Positions 9,716 through 19,633 are shown, counted from the stretch's first letter. The stretch: DNA of 47,500 nt from Symbiodinium natans (GCA_905221605.1 CAJNDS010000608.1:20001-67500); one strand, 5' to 3'. Notes: generated from the letters alone by a model not told the origin. A program made the numbers and translations.

Positions 9716-11002
9716 GTGCAAATCACCTCCCAGTACACACATCTTGGCACGGTAGTTACTGAAGACCTGGGTCCGAAGGATGATGTTCAACGTAAGCTCG
9801 CTAGGGGCGTGAGTGCTCTGCGGCCGCTGGCATCCAAAGTTCTTCGAAGGGAGGACGTGCCCATTGCTAAGCGCAAGGAGATTTGTCTGGCATTGGGGCC
9901 TTCTGCCGCGGGCTTCAATTGTGAGGTTTGGGGACATTTTCCTGCCGATGTTGCGCAGGCTTGGTTGCGTGGACATGACAGCATGTACCGCATGCTCTTC
10001 CGCGAGGACCGAGGCACTCACGAGCCCAGGCACCCTACGGTTTACGAAGTTTGTGGTGCGGCAGAGCTACCAGTGCCTCAGGCTAGGATCAGCATTGCTC
10101 GCATTTTGTATGCAGGCAGGGTGGTCCGTTTGAACTTGAGTCAGCTGTGGAGCCTTCTGGAGCTTGAAGCGCAGCTAGATGAGAACTCTTGGCTCAGTGG
10201 ACTAAGAGCCGATCTGTGCTGGCTGCGGTATTGGTGCTCGGGCTTGCGTAGCGTTTCCTTTGAAAGCATGATGCCGGCTGAGCTTGCGGTGTGGCTGTCA
10301 GCGAGCAACTTGCGTGGGCTTACTCGCCAAGCTTGGAGGGCGCAGACGGCGACTCTGAGGGTTTGGGACCATTGGCAGTTCCAGCAGCGCAGCGCAGATG
10401 TCTTGAAGGGTGTCAAAGGGCTGCCGGCCATACCTGAAAATCGCGGGCTTTTCAAGTGCCCCAAGTGTGACTACGAAGCCTCATCAGGGGCTCAGCTTGC
10501 TGGTCATTTTGGCGCGGTACACGAGCACGTCAATGTTGCATGGCGATATGTGCAGGGTGCCACTTGTCGAATCTGCCTAAAAAACTTTTGGACTCCACGG
10601 AGACTGTTTGATCATCTCAACCGACCGAATGGGTGCCTTGCTCAGGCGATTGTTGCTTTGGAGCCAGTTGATGATTGGGAATGCTTGCGTGCTTCAGGGA
10701 CGTTGGATTGCGGTGATCGCAGGAACTTCAGAAAGGCCCCTGTTACTGGGAAGGCAGGTCCTCTGAGGAAGCGACCTGAAGATCTCTTCGAGCACCTTAT
10801 TGCTTGTATCCACGAGTGCAGTTGTTTCGAGAGAAGAGCTATCTGCGTTTCTGCCCGGCGCTTCTTTCCTGAGAGCGATGCTTTGGAGGCCGCTGTCGAG
10901 GCCATGGAGCCCACAAAGTTGTGCACAGGCTCTGGGCGCCCCCCTATCATAAACCCTGATGGTAGGGTGTGGATGCGTCAAGGCTTCCAGTCTCCTTCCT
11001 GA
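9707..11002 (+). pseudogene. Retrotransposon ORF2, part 3: C-terminal domain with C2H2-like fingers
   Basis: Frame-2 continuation (QYTHLGTVVTED) of the reverse transcriptase thumb/connection region, about 425 residues to the TGA at 11000-11002. Two zinc-finger-like motifs are visible: FKCPKCDYEAS...H...H (about 10451-10530) and TCRICLKNF...H...C (about 10562-10635). Such C-terminal fingers are common in APE-type LINE ORF2 proteins and aid RNA/DNA binding. The protein ends 20 residues after a CTGSGRPP segment. No poly(A) tail is present; CCCTGAA repeats follow at 11085. Confidence 0.8.
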
Positions 11003-11117
11003 CACGCTCTTTAATTCTTGCATGTTGTTGTACAGCCTAAGGGCTGTGGCGCATCCGACTTGGATCTAGTCCGCTTCCTCCTTCCTAAACCCTGAACCCT
11101 GAACCCTGAACCCCTTC

Positions 11118-11180
11118 CTGGGTCCAGCTGAACACCGCGAGCTGGTCGATGCTGAAGTAGCTGATGACCTCATCGAGTGT
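11118..11180 (-). CDS. Exon of gene A upstream of the retrotransposon
   Basis: 21 codons, phase 0 at both ends, TLDEVISYFSIDQLAVFSWT. Acceptor CCCCCAG|; GA donor CCAG|GAAGGGG leading into CCCTGAA-type repeats. Joins in phase to 3988-4054 across about 7.06 kb that holds the LINE. Confidence 0.45.
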
Positions 11181-11187
11181 CTGGGGG

Positions 11188-11440
11188 TTCAGGGTTTAGG
11201 GTTTAGGGTGTGGGGTTTAGGGTTTGAGGTTTAGGGTTCAGGGTTCAGGGTGTGGGGTTTAGGGTTTAGGGTTCAGGGTTCAGGGTTCAGGGTGTGGGGT
11301 TTAGGGTTTGAGGTTTAGGGTTTGAGGTTTAGGGTTCAGGGTTCAGGGTTTAGGGTTTAGGGTTTAGGGTTTAGGGCTCAGGGTTTAGGGTTTAGGGTTT
11401 AGGGCTGAGGGTTTAGGGTTGAGGGTTTATAGGGTTTAGG
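11188..11440 (+). repeat. Mixed TTTAGGG/TTCAGGG array
   Basis: Higher-order mixture of TTTAGGG, TTCAGGG, TGTGGGG and TTTGAGG units, with a block of about 70 bp partly repeated. Confidence 0.9.
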
Positions 11441-11444
11441 GAGG

Positions 11445-11537
11445 ATTGGGGGTGCAGGGCTCGAAGGAGTCGGTGTGTGAGAACGCGGGTGTCAGCGGAG
11501 GATTGCTTAGTTGCTGGCCCTTAGTAGGGATCGTGCT
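11445..11537 (-). CDS. Putative exon
   Basis: Minus reading STIPTKGQQLSNPPLTPAFS fills this island. Acceptor GGTTCTGCAG|; donor unclear (GC or GA candidates). No family recognised. Confidence 0.3.
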
Positions 11538-11812
11538 CTGCAGAACCCCTTAAAGGACCCTCAACCCTAAACCCTAAACCCTAAACCCGAAAGGCTACAG
11601 ATAGGGGGAGATAAGGTACCCCATTACCTCCTTCCCCGCTAACAACCAAGTCTTTACCGAAAACCAATCCCGCTCTTCTCTCTAAACTAGAATGAAAAGA
11701 CACCGCTACACTTGGAAGCATCACATCATACAGTGCGAGCGCACGTCGAGCCAGTAGGTTTAGCTAAAGTTTAGCTTACTTTTTGGGTTTAGGGCTTCCA
11801 TTAACATTACTG

Positions 11813-11912
11813 GATCTTAGCAGGGAATAAAGGAGTTTGGGACCCTGTAGCATCCCTTGAAGGGTATACACAAGGGATGCAAGGTACCTGATTCCCTCCT
11901 TCCCTAAGAGCC
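11813..11912. mobile_element. Short inverted-repeat element, CTTAG...GGGAAT family
   Basis: About 100 bp; ends ATCTTAGCAGGGAATAAAGG and, inverted, CCTTCCCTAAGAGCC, with the internal GGTACC and CATCCCTTGAAGGG core shared with other copies. Confidence 0.55.
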
Positions 11913-12672
11913 GGCTCCCTCCGTATACAATGCCACGTACCCTCGAACCCTTCAGGCTTAAACCCTAAGCCCTAAACCCTAAACCCGTAAAGCCTAAACC
12001 CTAAACCTGAAACCCGAAACCCTAAACCCGAAACCCTAAACCCTAAGCCCCAAACCCTAACCCTAAACCCTAAAGCCTATACCCTAAACCCTAAACCCTA
12101 ACCCGAAACCCTAAACCCGAGAAAGCCTTACACCCCAGACCCTGAAACGACCTGAAGCCTTTCGGAACTGGGGCTTAGGACTCTGAAGAAGCACGGCACA
12201 CAAATAGGGTTTTAGGGTTTTAGGGTTCAGGGTTTAGGGTTTCGGGCTTAGGGTGTTGGCACATGAGAGCCGCCCGCTATGACCACCCAAACCCTGAACC
12301 CTCAACTTTATCCGCAAGCCAAGAACCTTAAACCGAAACCCCAAAACCCTGAGCCCTAAACCAGCCTCCGCTTGGTTTCGCGATTAGGGCTTAGGGTTTA
12401 GAATCTAGGGTCGAGGGTTCCAAGCTTTTGGGGATTAGGGCGGCTTTAGGGCTAACCCTAACCCCTTGAAGGAACACGGGGCACAACCATGAACCCTACC
12501 GAGCTTCGTTTAGCGGATGGGATAATTTAGGGGCCTGAATAACTGGAATAGGGTTTGGGGGGGGGGGGGGGGGGGGGGGGGGGGAGGGGGGGTTATTGTA
12601 GTATAAACATATAGAGGGACAAAGAGGAATACTAGTAGTGATTCCGACCCCTACATTAGACAGTGGGGTTTT

Positions 12673-12771
12673 CTAGTTCATGGTTGGGAAAGTATTAAAA
12701 TTCTAAAATTATATTCCTTATTGGGTTTAAGTACCCTTAAAAATGTAAAATGTTACCCAACTACGACAAAG
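12673..12771. mobile_element. 99-bp dispersed element, copy 1
   Basis: Differs from 39539-39637 at about 2 of 99 positions, far less diverged than other repeats here. Ends are imperfect inverted repeats (GTTCATGGTTGGG / GTCGTAGTTGGG). Adjacent sequence at 12600-12655 (GAATACTAGTAGTGATTCCG) also recurs near 39784. Confidence 0.7.
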
Positions 12772-13432
12772 TTTTAGGGTTTCGGCTTTCCATCCGCCAT
12801 GTCTGACAAGCAGCTGAGCAAGCCTGAGTTGCGAAGGCGGGGTCAGGGCTTTGGAGGCTAGGGGCTCCTAACCTTAAACCCTAACCTTAAACTCTAAACC
12901 CTAAACCCTAAACCCTAAACCCTAAACCCTAAACCCTGAACCCTGAACCTTGAACCCTACACCCTCCAAACTCTTTTTGGGGTACACTCAGTATGAAACT
13001 CCGAGGTTCTTTCGACAGTTGCATCTTCGGGCCGTTCTCTGCCATAAACCTTTCACCAACCCTAAACCCCCCAAAAATGAAAGCTTCGCAAGGAAAAACA
13101 AAGGCTAAAATATGGACCCTAGTTCAGACCGCATCTGAATGGTCCCTTGTATACATACATGCATGCATACATACATATATATATATATACGTACATATTC
13201 AGCAGGGACTTGGGTTTCGCATTTCAGTCATAGCCAACGAAAGTGCGCAAGTAGGGCTTAACGTTCCGGGTAAGCATTTCTGACAAAGGGCCCGAGCTTG
13301 CAGTTTGAGGTTTAGGGATTAGGGTTGAAGGTCTACATTTCTTTCGTCACTGGTCTCTTGTTGGTCTCTTGAGGTTTCCTGGGCCGATTTGGGGTTCTGG
13401 TATCAGGGCCCTAAGCGGTTCAACGTGCAAGC

Positions 13433-13495
13433 CCACGCCACGGTCATCCACTGCGTGCCAATGCGGATCATGCTCGTGTGCAGGCTGTCACTGTC
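13433..13495 (-). CDS. Putative exon
   Basis: 21 codons, phase 0 at both ends, SLHTSMIRIGTQWMTVAWA. Acceptor CAATGAAG|, GC donor TGG|GCTTGC. Amphipathic/hydrophobic composition; it lies near the membrane-type exon at 14.2 kb. Confidence 0.35.
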
Positions 13496-13771
13496 CTTCA
13501 TTGGTTTAAGGTTTAGGGCCTAAACCCTAAACACTAAACCCGAAAACCGAAACCCTAAACCCTAAGCCATAGGGGTGCAGGGTTTAGGGTCTAGGGTTTA
13601 GGCCCCTAAATCGGCTCCCTGACCTTCTTTAAAGGGTTCCGGAGTATGGGCCCTTGAGTTTGGGGTATGTACGGGGTCTAGGGTTTAGGGCTTAGGGCTT
13701 AGGGCTTAGGGTTTCAGGCTCGGGGCCCACTCCCCTGCGTGAATACCCACAAGTTAGGTCTTGGAAGTTTA

Positions 13772-13863
13772 GGGTTTAGGGTTTAGAGTTTAGGGTTTAG
13801 GGTTTAGAGTTTAAGGTTTAAGGTTTAAGGTTTAAGGTTTAAGGTTTAAGGTTTAAGGTTTAG
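13772..13863 (+). repeat. TTTAGGG then TTTAAGG variant array
   Basis: TTTAGGG units give way to eight consecutive TTTAAGG units at 13809-13860. Confidence 0.9.
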
Positions 13864-13957
13864 GTACCTTTGCATCTTGCTCAGCAACGAAAGCAGAAAG
13901 GGCAACCCTGGCTATACGGGGGGGGGGGGGGGGTCCTCATTATCGGAACCCCCAAAA

Positions 13958-14079
13958 GGGTACTTGGAGGTTCATGGGTTCGGAAAGATAGGGTTATAAG
14001 TACCCTAAGAAAGGTTATAACAAGAGTTACCCCACTTATAACCCGAATTGTAAGTACCAACATGAACCTCCAAGTACCC
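13958..14079. mobile_element. Short inverted-repeat element, GGTACTTGGAGGTTCATG family
   Basis: 122 bp with perfect 19-bp terminal inverted repeats identical in core to those at 38761-39074. Partial relatives occur at 18595-18645, 25478-25512, 25857-25915, 29095-29135 and 29221-29330. Confidence 0.7.
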
Positions 14080-14198
14080 CTTTTTTCGGAAACACGCATT
14101 TTTGCGGGGTGTCTTCTGGTCACCCAAGCCCGAAACCCTAAACCCTAAACCCTAAACCCCAAACCCTAAACCCTAAACCCTAAACCCTAAACCCGAGC

Positions 14199-14279
14199 CT
14201 TGATGGCCGACGTCGCTGCCATTGCGGCCACCACGAAGTTCAGGAAGGTCTTCTGGAAGAGGTCCAGGAGGATCACCAT
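14199..14279 (-). CDS. Hydrophobic exon, probable membrane segment
   Basis: 27 codons, phase 0 at both ends. Reading MVILLDLFQKTFLNFVVAAM then AATSAIK; two hydrophobic stretches are typical of a membrane region. Acceptor CCCCTCAG|; GC donor AAG|GCTCGGGTTTAGGG, so telomeric repeats start within the 5' splice site. In transcript order it follows the cysteine-rich exons. Confidence 0.45.
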
Positions 14280-14296
14280 CTGAGGGGTTCAGGGGT

Positions 14297-14413
14297 TTAG
14301 GGTTTGGGGTTTAGGGTTTAGGGTTTGGGGTTTAGGGTTTAGGGTTTAGGGTTTAGGGTTTAGGGTTTAGGGCTTAGGGTTTAGGGTTTAGGGTTTAGGG
14401 TTTAGGGTTTAGG
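14297..14413 (+). repeat. (TTTAGGG)n array
   Basis: About 16 units with TTTGGGG interruptions. Confidence 0.9.
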
Positions 14414-14414
14414 G

Positions 14415-16045
14415 TCCGCCGACCCTGGCGGCGTGTTGGATGGGTTTGAGGAGGTGAAAACCTCCCTCTTTCCCTCCTTACACCCCCCAAAACGCGGGGG
14501 GGGGGGGTAGGGGGGGGTCGGTGCAGAATTTTTTCGTGGAGGACCGCGCCACCCAGTAGCGTTTTTCGCCCCCCCCCCCCCTGCCCCCTTGAGTCCTGCT
14601 GCCCCCCCCCCCCACGTTTCACAGAACTCTGCCGAGCAGGCTGGGATGACCATGCGATGAGGAAAGCATCCTTTGAGCCGCCGAGTGGGTTTAGACCTTT
14701 CAACTATGCTCCAGCGGGGTCGGCGGCTTGAGCCGGAGGCTCTTAAATCCGGCCCCCGCGCCGCCCGTGGTCCAGGGCGGAGCCCGCGTCGCACTAAAGC
14801 GCTAGCTTTAAGGGGCGAGCGCCCGAGCCGCCGACCCCGCCCAAAACTGCTTCAAATTCGCGCGGGGCCCTTCGGGAGGCCTCCAAAACGGCATCCCAGG
14901 GGACGCAACACGCGGTGGTGCGAAAAGCACGAAAACCTCGTAAAAACCATGGGTTTTTACGAAAAACCGAGGCCACAAAACACCCGCAGCACCCCGTTAA
15001 ACCCTCACGGGCGCGCATCATCGGCCCTAGCTTTTCACATGGGGCGCGCGCCAGGCCGAAACCACGTTTTTCAAGGTTTGGGGGGGGTACCGGAAGCCCA
15101 AAACCAGGCGAGCATCATGAGCATCAGCAGCCCTGGCCCGCGGGCCCAAGGCAATAAAAAATGCTGAAAAACGCTGAAATCACCGTAAATACCGTGTTTT
15201 TATGAGGTTTTTCACGCGTGCCTCCGACCCCCACCCCTGTTGCCCTTGACCCGCCCCCAAAGTGCGCATCATCGAACCCCACGTCCGGGGGGGGGTCTGC
15301 TGATGCTGCTGATGCGCGGGGTCCGGGCGCATCATCGAGCCATCGCTTCTCTTGGGCTTCGTGGGGGGGTCCGGGCCCACGGCCGAGAGACCCAGCTGAT
15401 GCTCATGATGCTCGGTTTGGGGGGGTGTTCCAACAGCAGAAAACCTCGTAAATACCGAGTGTTTTGTGGGTCCACGTAAAAACGCCCCTAAAATCGCTCA
15501 TTTTACGCGCTCGAACGGCTTCGTGCCTACAAAACACCCGAACAGCAGGACCCCGAATGCCCTTAAGGGCATTCGGGGTCTTGCTTTTGGGTGTTTCGTG
15601 GGCACGCAAGCGTTCAAGCACATACAATCGGCGTGTTTAAGGGGGTTTTGGATGGCCTGGGGGAGGCCGCTGATGCTCATGATGCTCCCTTTCCTGGGTC
15701 CCAAAAGGCTTCCCAAGCCCAAAAACACGTGTTTACAGCGTTTTCTGAAAGTTTTTCGAAGGCAAAACGCATGCATAGAATGCTTTTAAGGCCCCCAAAC
15801 CAACCCCACTGATGCTCCTGATGCGGGTGCGCGCGCGCGCGCGCCGGGGGGGCGGGGGGGGAGGGAGGGGGGGCGAAGGCAGGAGAAAGAGAGACAGAGA
15901 GAAGGAGAGGACAAAGACACGGGAAAGAGAAGACAGTGCCAAGGTTCAAGGTTTCGTGCTTTGGGGGGGGGGGGGGGGGGGGTTCTCCCATACCCTTGAA
16001 AGCGCGTTTTGCGAGGCCGCCCTACGGCCACCGCAGCAGTAACCT
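14415..16045. repeat. GC-rich composite repeat block
   Basis: Non-telomeric block with C and G homopolymers, CGCATCATGAGCATCAGC motifs at 15105-15130 and inverted copies (GCTGATGCTCATGATGCT, 15390-15408 and 15668-15686), and a 28-bp string at 14717-14744 also found at 27671-27698. Overlapping ORFs in all frames are shadows of low-complexity sequence. No gene supported. Confidence 0.6.
15509..15619. repeat. 111-bp hairpin with perfect 32-bp central palindrome
   Basis: Central palindrome 15549-15580 (GACCCCGAATGCCCTT then its complement) extends as an imperfect inverted repeat to about 55 bp per arm. Confidence 0.8.
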
Positions 16046-16059
16046 GCTTATGTAGGTTG

Positions 16060-16203
16060 TGGGTTTAGGGTTTAGGGTTTAGGGTTTAGGGTTTAGGGTT
16101 TAGGGTTTAGGGTTTAGGGTTTAGGGTTTAGGGTTTAGGGTTTAGGGTTTAGGGTTTAGGGTTTAGGGTTTAGGGTTTAGGGTTTAGGGTTTAGGGTTTA
16201 GGG
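16060..16203 (+). repeat. (TTTAGGG)n array
   Basis: About 20 exact tandem units. Confidence 0.95.
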
Positions 16204-16217
16204 CTCTGCATCCTTAC

Positions 16218-16338
16218 TATCTGACAGGGGTGCAACAACGAGAGAAGTGAAGGGAATGATCTCTCCCTATCTGGTTGTTGACGTCTTTGGTAAACACCAA
16301 GTTATACCAGAACGCATGCTCTTTACAGACTCGAGCCT
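16218..16338 (-). CDS. Putative exon
   Basis: 121 nt, about 40 codons: EARVCKEHAFWYNLVFTKDV and further to TPVR. Acceptor CGGCCAAG|; donor ATA|GTAAGG is a good consensus and splits what would be a TAG. The next 3' sequence on this strand is a long TTTAGGG array at 16060-16203 (C-rich in the transcript). Confidence 0.4.
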
Positions 16339-16885
16339 CTTGGCCGGATGAATACAGCGTTTGGAGTCATGCTCCTCTTGCACCCAAAGATATAGGGGCA
16401 TGTGGCCCCTTGAAGGGCCATGTCTTGTATGGGTGGGATGTAAAGCGGTACCCCGAATCCCTACCCCAAACGCACCCTGCCTTCTGTGAGGGGCTGTGTT
16501 TAGTGTTTAGGGTTTAGGGTTTAGGGTTTAGGGTTTAGGGCTTTTGGGAGGTCAACCCTGGACACTGGGGCCCAAAACGTCAAACCCTACATCCTGAACC
16601 CTGAACCCAACCCTGAACCCTAAACCCTAAACCCTAAACCCTAAGCCCTAAACCCTAACGGAGCGCTAGCTTGGGGCGTCGGGGCCCCAAACCACCAAAG
16701 CTTCTGCAACCAAAGACCTGGAGGGCCCTCAAACAAACACTCCAGGCATTTGCGCGCTAAACACTAGACCCTAAACCCTAGATCCTAAACCCTAAGCCCT
16801 TAAACCCTACACCCTAAACCCTGGGCCGTTGGCTCCTCAGCTCCTTTTCAGCTCCTCGGCCCCCTCTAGCTCGTCTAGATTCTGG

Positions 16886-17170
16886 AGGGTTTAGGGTTCA
16901 GGGTTCAGGGTTTAGGGTTTAGGGTTTAGGGTTTAGGGTTTAGGGGTTAGGGGTTTAGGGTTTAGGGTGTAGGGTGTAGGGTTTTAGGGTTAGGGTTTAG
17001 GGTTTAGGGTTTAGGGTTTAGGGTTTAGGGTTTAGGGTTTAGGGTTTAGGCTTTAGGCTTTAGGCTTTAGGCTTTAGGCTTTAGGGTTTAGGGTTTAGGG
17101 TTTAGGGTTTAGGGTTTAGGGTTTAGGGTTTAGGGTTTAGGGTTTGGGGTTTAGGGTTTATGGTTTAGGG
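16886..17170 (+). repeat. TTTAGGG array containing TTTAGGC block
   Basis: About 35 units; five consecutive TTTAGGC units at 17047-17084 sit within TTTAGGG. Confidence 0.95.
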
Positions 17171-17279
17171 GCTCAGGGGTTTAGGGGTTCAGGGCTTGGG
17201 GCTTAGGATTTTGTGTCAGGGCAGGATTTTGGGGCCTCGGGGCCCAGGGTTGCTGTCAGGGTTACTAAGAACCCTTGAC

Positions 17280-17403
17280 CCTAAACCCTAAGCCCTAAAC
17301 CCTAAACCCCTAAACCCTAAATCCTAAACCCTAAACCCTAAACCCTAAACCCTAAACCCTAAACCCTAAACCCTAAACCCTAAACCCTAAACCCTAAACC
17401 CTA
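17280..17403 (-). repeat. (CCCTAAA)n array
   Basis: About 17 units, only about 110 bp from the oppositely oriented array on its left. Confidence 0.95.
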
Positions 17404-17410
17404 ATCGCGC

Positions 17411-17490
17411 CGTGCACTCGATGCATTGGGACCCCGGCTCCCAGCCACAGGGACGAGTCATCGGGGCAAAGGCGGCAATAGTTGGGATAC
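17411..17490 (-). CDS. Putative exon, cysteine-containing
   Basis: 80 nt reading IPTIAAFAPMTRPCGWEPGS and CIECT. Acceptor ACACCCAG|; GC donor ACG|GCGCGA. Its cysteines and its position after the LCGEC module (18.9 kb) suit the end of an extracellular cysteine-rich region. Confidence 0.4.
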
Positions 17491-17511
17491 CTGGGTGTGG
17501 ATCAAACTAGG

Positions 17512-17738
17512 TAGGGTTTAGGGTTTAGGGTTTAGAGTTTGGGGTTTGGGGTTTGGGGTTTGGGGTTTGGTGTTTGGGATTTGGGGTTTGGGGTTTTGGG
17601 GTTTTGGGGTTTGGGGTTTGGGGTTTTGGGGTTTTGGGGTTTGGGGTTTGGGGTTTGGGGTTTGGGGTTTGGGGTTTGGGGTTTGGGGTTTGGGGGTTTG
17701 GGGTTTGGGGTTTAGGGTTTAGGGTTTAGGGATTAGGG
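17512..17738 (+). repeat. (TTTGGGG)n variant array
   Basis: About 25 TTTGGGG units, some with an added T or G, flanked by TTTAGGG. Confidence 0.95.
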
Positions 17739-18097
17739 TGTGGCTCTGGGTTGAGGGTTTCGCGGCTTGCCTGGGGACTGTATCCAATGTGGACCCTTTC
17801 TGGTAATTACACTAAACTGCTTGGAGTGTCGTTGGCACGCCGAGCTTGACAGAAGTTATTAACCAGGTACGCCTTTACCCTAAACCTTGAAATCCTTTTA
17901 AACCCTAAACCCTAACACCCCCAAAAAAATTGGTACAAAACCCAGCCCAACATAGGGGATTCTCTACGATACATTAGGGTCCTTTTTGGAGTTACCACTC
18001 TAAGGCGGCCCCTTATGTTAGCCCGAAACCCTGATCCCCAAACCCTAAATCCTAAACCCTAAACCTCAACCCTAACCCTAAGCCCTAAACCCTCAAC

Positions 18098-18243
18098 CCT
18101 TAAACCCTTAAACCCTTAAACCTTTAAACCCTTAAACCCTTAAACCCTTAAACCCTTAAACCCTTAAACCCTTAAACCCTTAAACCCTTAAACCCTTAAA
18201 CCCTTAAACCCTTAAACCCTTAAACCCTTAAACCCTTAAACCC
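18098..18243 (-). repeat. Octameric CCCTTAAA array
   Basis: About 18 tandem copies of the 8-mer CCCTTAAA, an expanded variant of the 7-mer. Confidence 0.95.
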
Positions 18244-18889
18244 TCAACGATTAGGGCACCCAAAGAGCCCGGACCGTCATGTTGATTTGGGCTTAGGGTT
18301 TGGGATGGTTCCCCCGTAATACTAACAGTCCCCAATAGGATTCTAAGAAGGGCTGCACTATAATCCCTATTCAGGAGCTGTTAGCCACTGACCATCTAGT
18401 GCCACAGGGGTTGGAAACACTGCTTCGCTGCTTCTGTGGGTGGCGCCGGGCAACTTCTACATCCCGCCGACTGCTGACTTGGAGACTCATGGGTACTCAT
18501 CGTTTAGGGTTTTGGGGTTTAGGGTTGAGGGTTTGGGGTTTAGGGTTTGGGGCTTAGGGTTTGGGGTGTAGGCTTGCAAGGTTCTAACCATCGTTACCCT
18601 ACTTATAAGTATTCCTGAACCTCCAACAAGGTTTAGGGTTAAGGACTTCGTGATCAGGTGGTCCGAATTCGACATTGACGAATGCTCCTCCTTACCGGGG
18701 CATTGGGAATTGGCGGTTAATCTTGAAACCCTAAAAAAGAACCAACACCCAAAAACCCTAAAGCCCTACAACCCTGAACCGTGAAAACCTAACTCCCCAC
18801 ACCCGAAACCCTAAACCCTAAACCCTGAACCCTAAACCCTGAACCCTAAACCCTGAACCCTAAACATCTACGGCTTAGGGCAAAGGCAC

Positions 18890-18978
18890 TTATAACTCCG
18901 AGGCCCAAGAGGCTGGTCGCGGGCATAGCCGTGCGGGCACTCTCCGCACAAGAGGGCCGCGGAACCTTCGTCCGAGGA
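18890..18978 (-). CDS. Exon with LCGECPHGYAR cysteine-rich module
   Basis: 89 nt reading SSDEGSAALLCGECPHGYAR. The xLCGxCPxGYxR pattern is typical of modules that close the cysteine-rich ectodomain of ephrin-receptor-like/GCC2-GCC3 membrane proteins. Acceptor CACCCCAG|, donor AA|GTGCCT. Confidence 0.45.
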
Positions 18979-19559
18979 CTGGGGTGTCAGGTTTAGGGTT
19001 GAGGGTTTTAAAGTTGTAGGGTCTTGGGTTTAGGGTTTAGGGTTTTGGGTTTGGGGCTTACGGTTTAGGGTTTAAGGCTAGGGTTTAGGCTTCAGGTTTA
19101 GGGTATAGGGCTCAGGGTCTCGGGTTTAGGGAGTGCTTCCAGCACTGTGGGGTTTGAGGTTCCTGTTTTTGTTTTTTGTTTTTTGTTTTTGTTTTTGTTT
19201 TTGTTTGGGGGGAGGGGGGGTATAGGGTTTGGGGTTTAGGGTTTAGGGTTTATAGGAGGGTTTAGGGTTTTGGTTTTGGGGGGGTGTAAGGGTTTGGGGT
19301 TTAGGGTATAGGGTTGAGGCAGCTAAGGTGTATTTGAGGGCTTCTCAGTCTCAGAGTGCTCAGAAAGGTGGACCCCTAAACCCTGATCCCCTGTTAGGGT
19401 TTTAGGGTTTAGGGTTTAGGGTTTAGGGTTTAGGGTTTAGGGTTTAGGGCTTAGGGTTTAGGGTCTAGGGTCTAGGGTTTAGGGTTTAGGGTTTAGGGTT
19501 TTAGGTCTTAGGTTTTAGGTTTAGGGTTTAGAGTTCCAACTCTCCCATAATCAGTGATG

Positions 19560-19633
19560 GAGATCCCCCGGGTCCCCATTTTCTTCAGGAGTCTTCCTTG
19601 GATCATACGAGGACGATGTCCGGAGTGTGCACC
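19560..19633 (-). other. Weak exon candidate with telomeric acceptor
   Basis: Minus frame SSYDPRKTPEENGDPGDL begins after TTTAG|GG of the array at 19634. The 3' edge is unclear. Confidence 0.22.

Larger units (their letters stand above)
4290..11090 (+). mobile_element. LINE-like non-LTR retrotransposon, degenerate copy
   Basis: A 6.8-kb sense-strand unit encodes a zinc-ribbon/coiled-coil ORF1 and an ORF2 with RNase H, APE-type endonuclease, reverse transcriptase and C-terminal C2H2-like fingers. No LTRs, tRNA-primer site or integrase are visible, so it is a non-LTR element. Both ends abut telomere-type DNA: CCCTAAA units before about 4290 and (CCCTGAA)n after about 11085. Exact termini and target-site duplication cannot be set. 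ORF2 is broken by two frameshifts and has lost a reverse transcriptase aspartate, so the copy is probably dead unless these are assembly errors. It lies antisense within a gap between minus-strand exons (4054 and 11118). Confidence 0.9.
12780..13910 (-). other. Weak exon candidates 12.78-13.91 kb
   Basis: Candidates are about 12785-12830 (LAQLLVRHGGWKA, acceptor CAACTCAG|; the plus strand also opens with ATG at 12800), 12986-13038 (ERPEDATVERTSEFHTE, GT donor), 13235-13296 (SGPLSEMLTRNVKPYLRTFV, GC donor) and 13868-13907 (LPFLLSLLSKMQ, donor AAG|GTACCT). All are short and could be chance. Confidence 0.25.
16660..18700 (-). other. Weak exon candidates 16.66-18.70 kb
   Basis: 16660-16703 (KLWWFGAPTPQASA, donor GTTAGGG), 16844-16881 (NLDELEGAEELK, GA donor), about 17755-17795 (KGSTLDTVPRQAAK), 18386-18480 (RRDVEVARRHPQKQRSSV, GC donor) and about 18645-18690 (EEHSSMSNSDHLITK). 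Confidence 0.22.

Noticed and set aside
14395-16042. Many overlapping ORFs of 65-164 aa
   Set aside because: They overlap in several frames over homopolymers and repeats shared with 27.7 kb; no motif or splice support.
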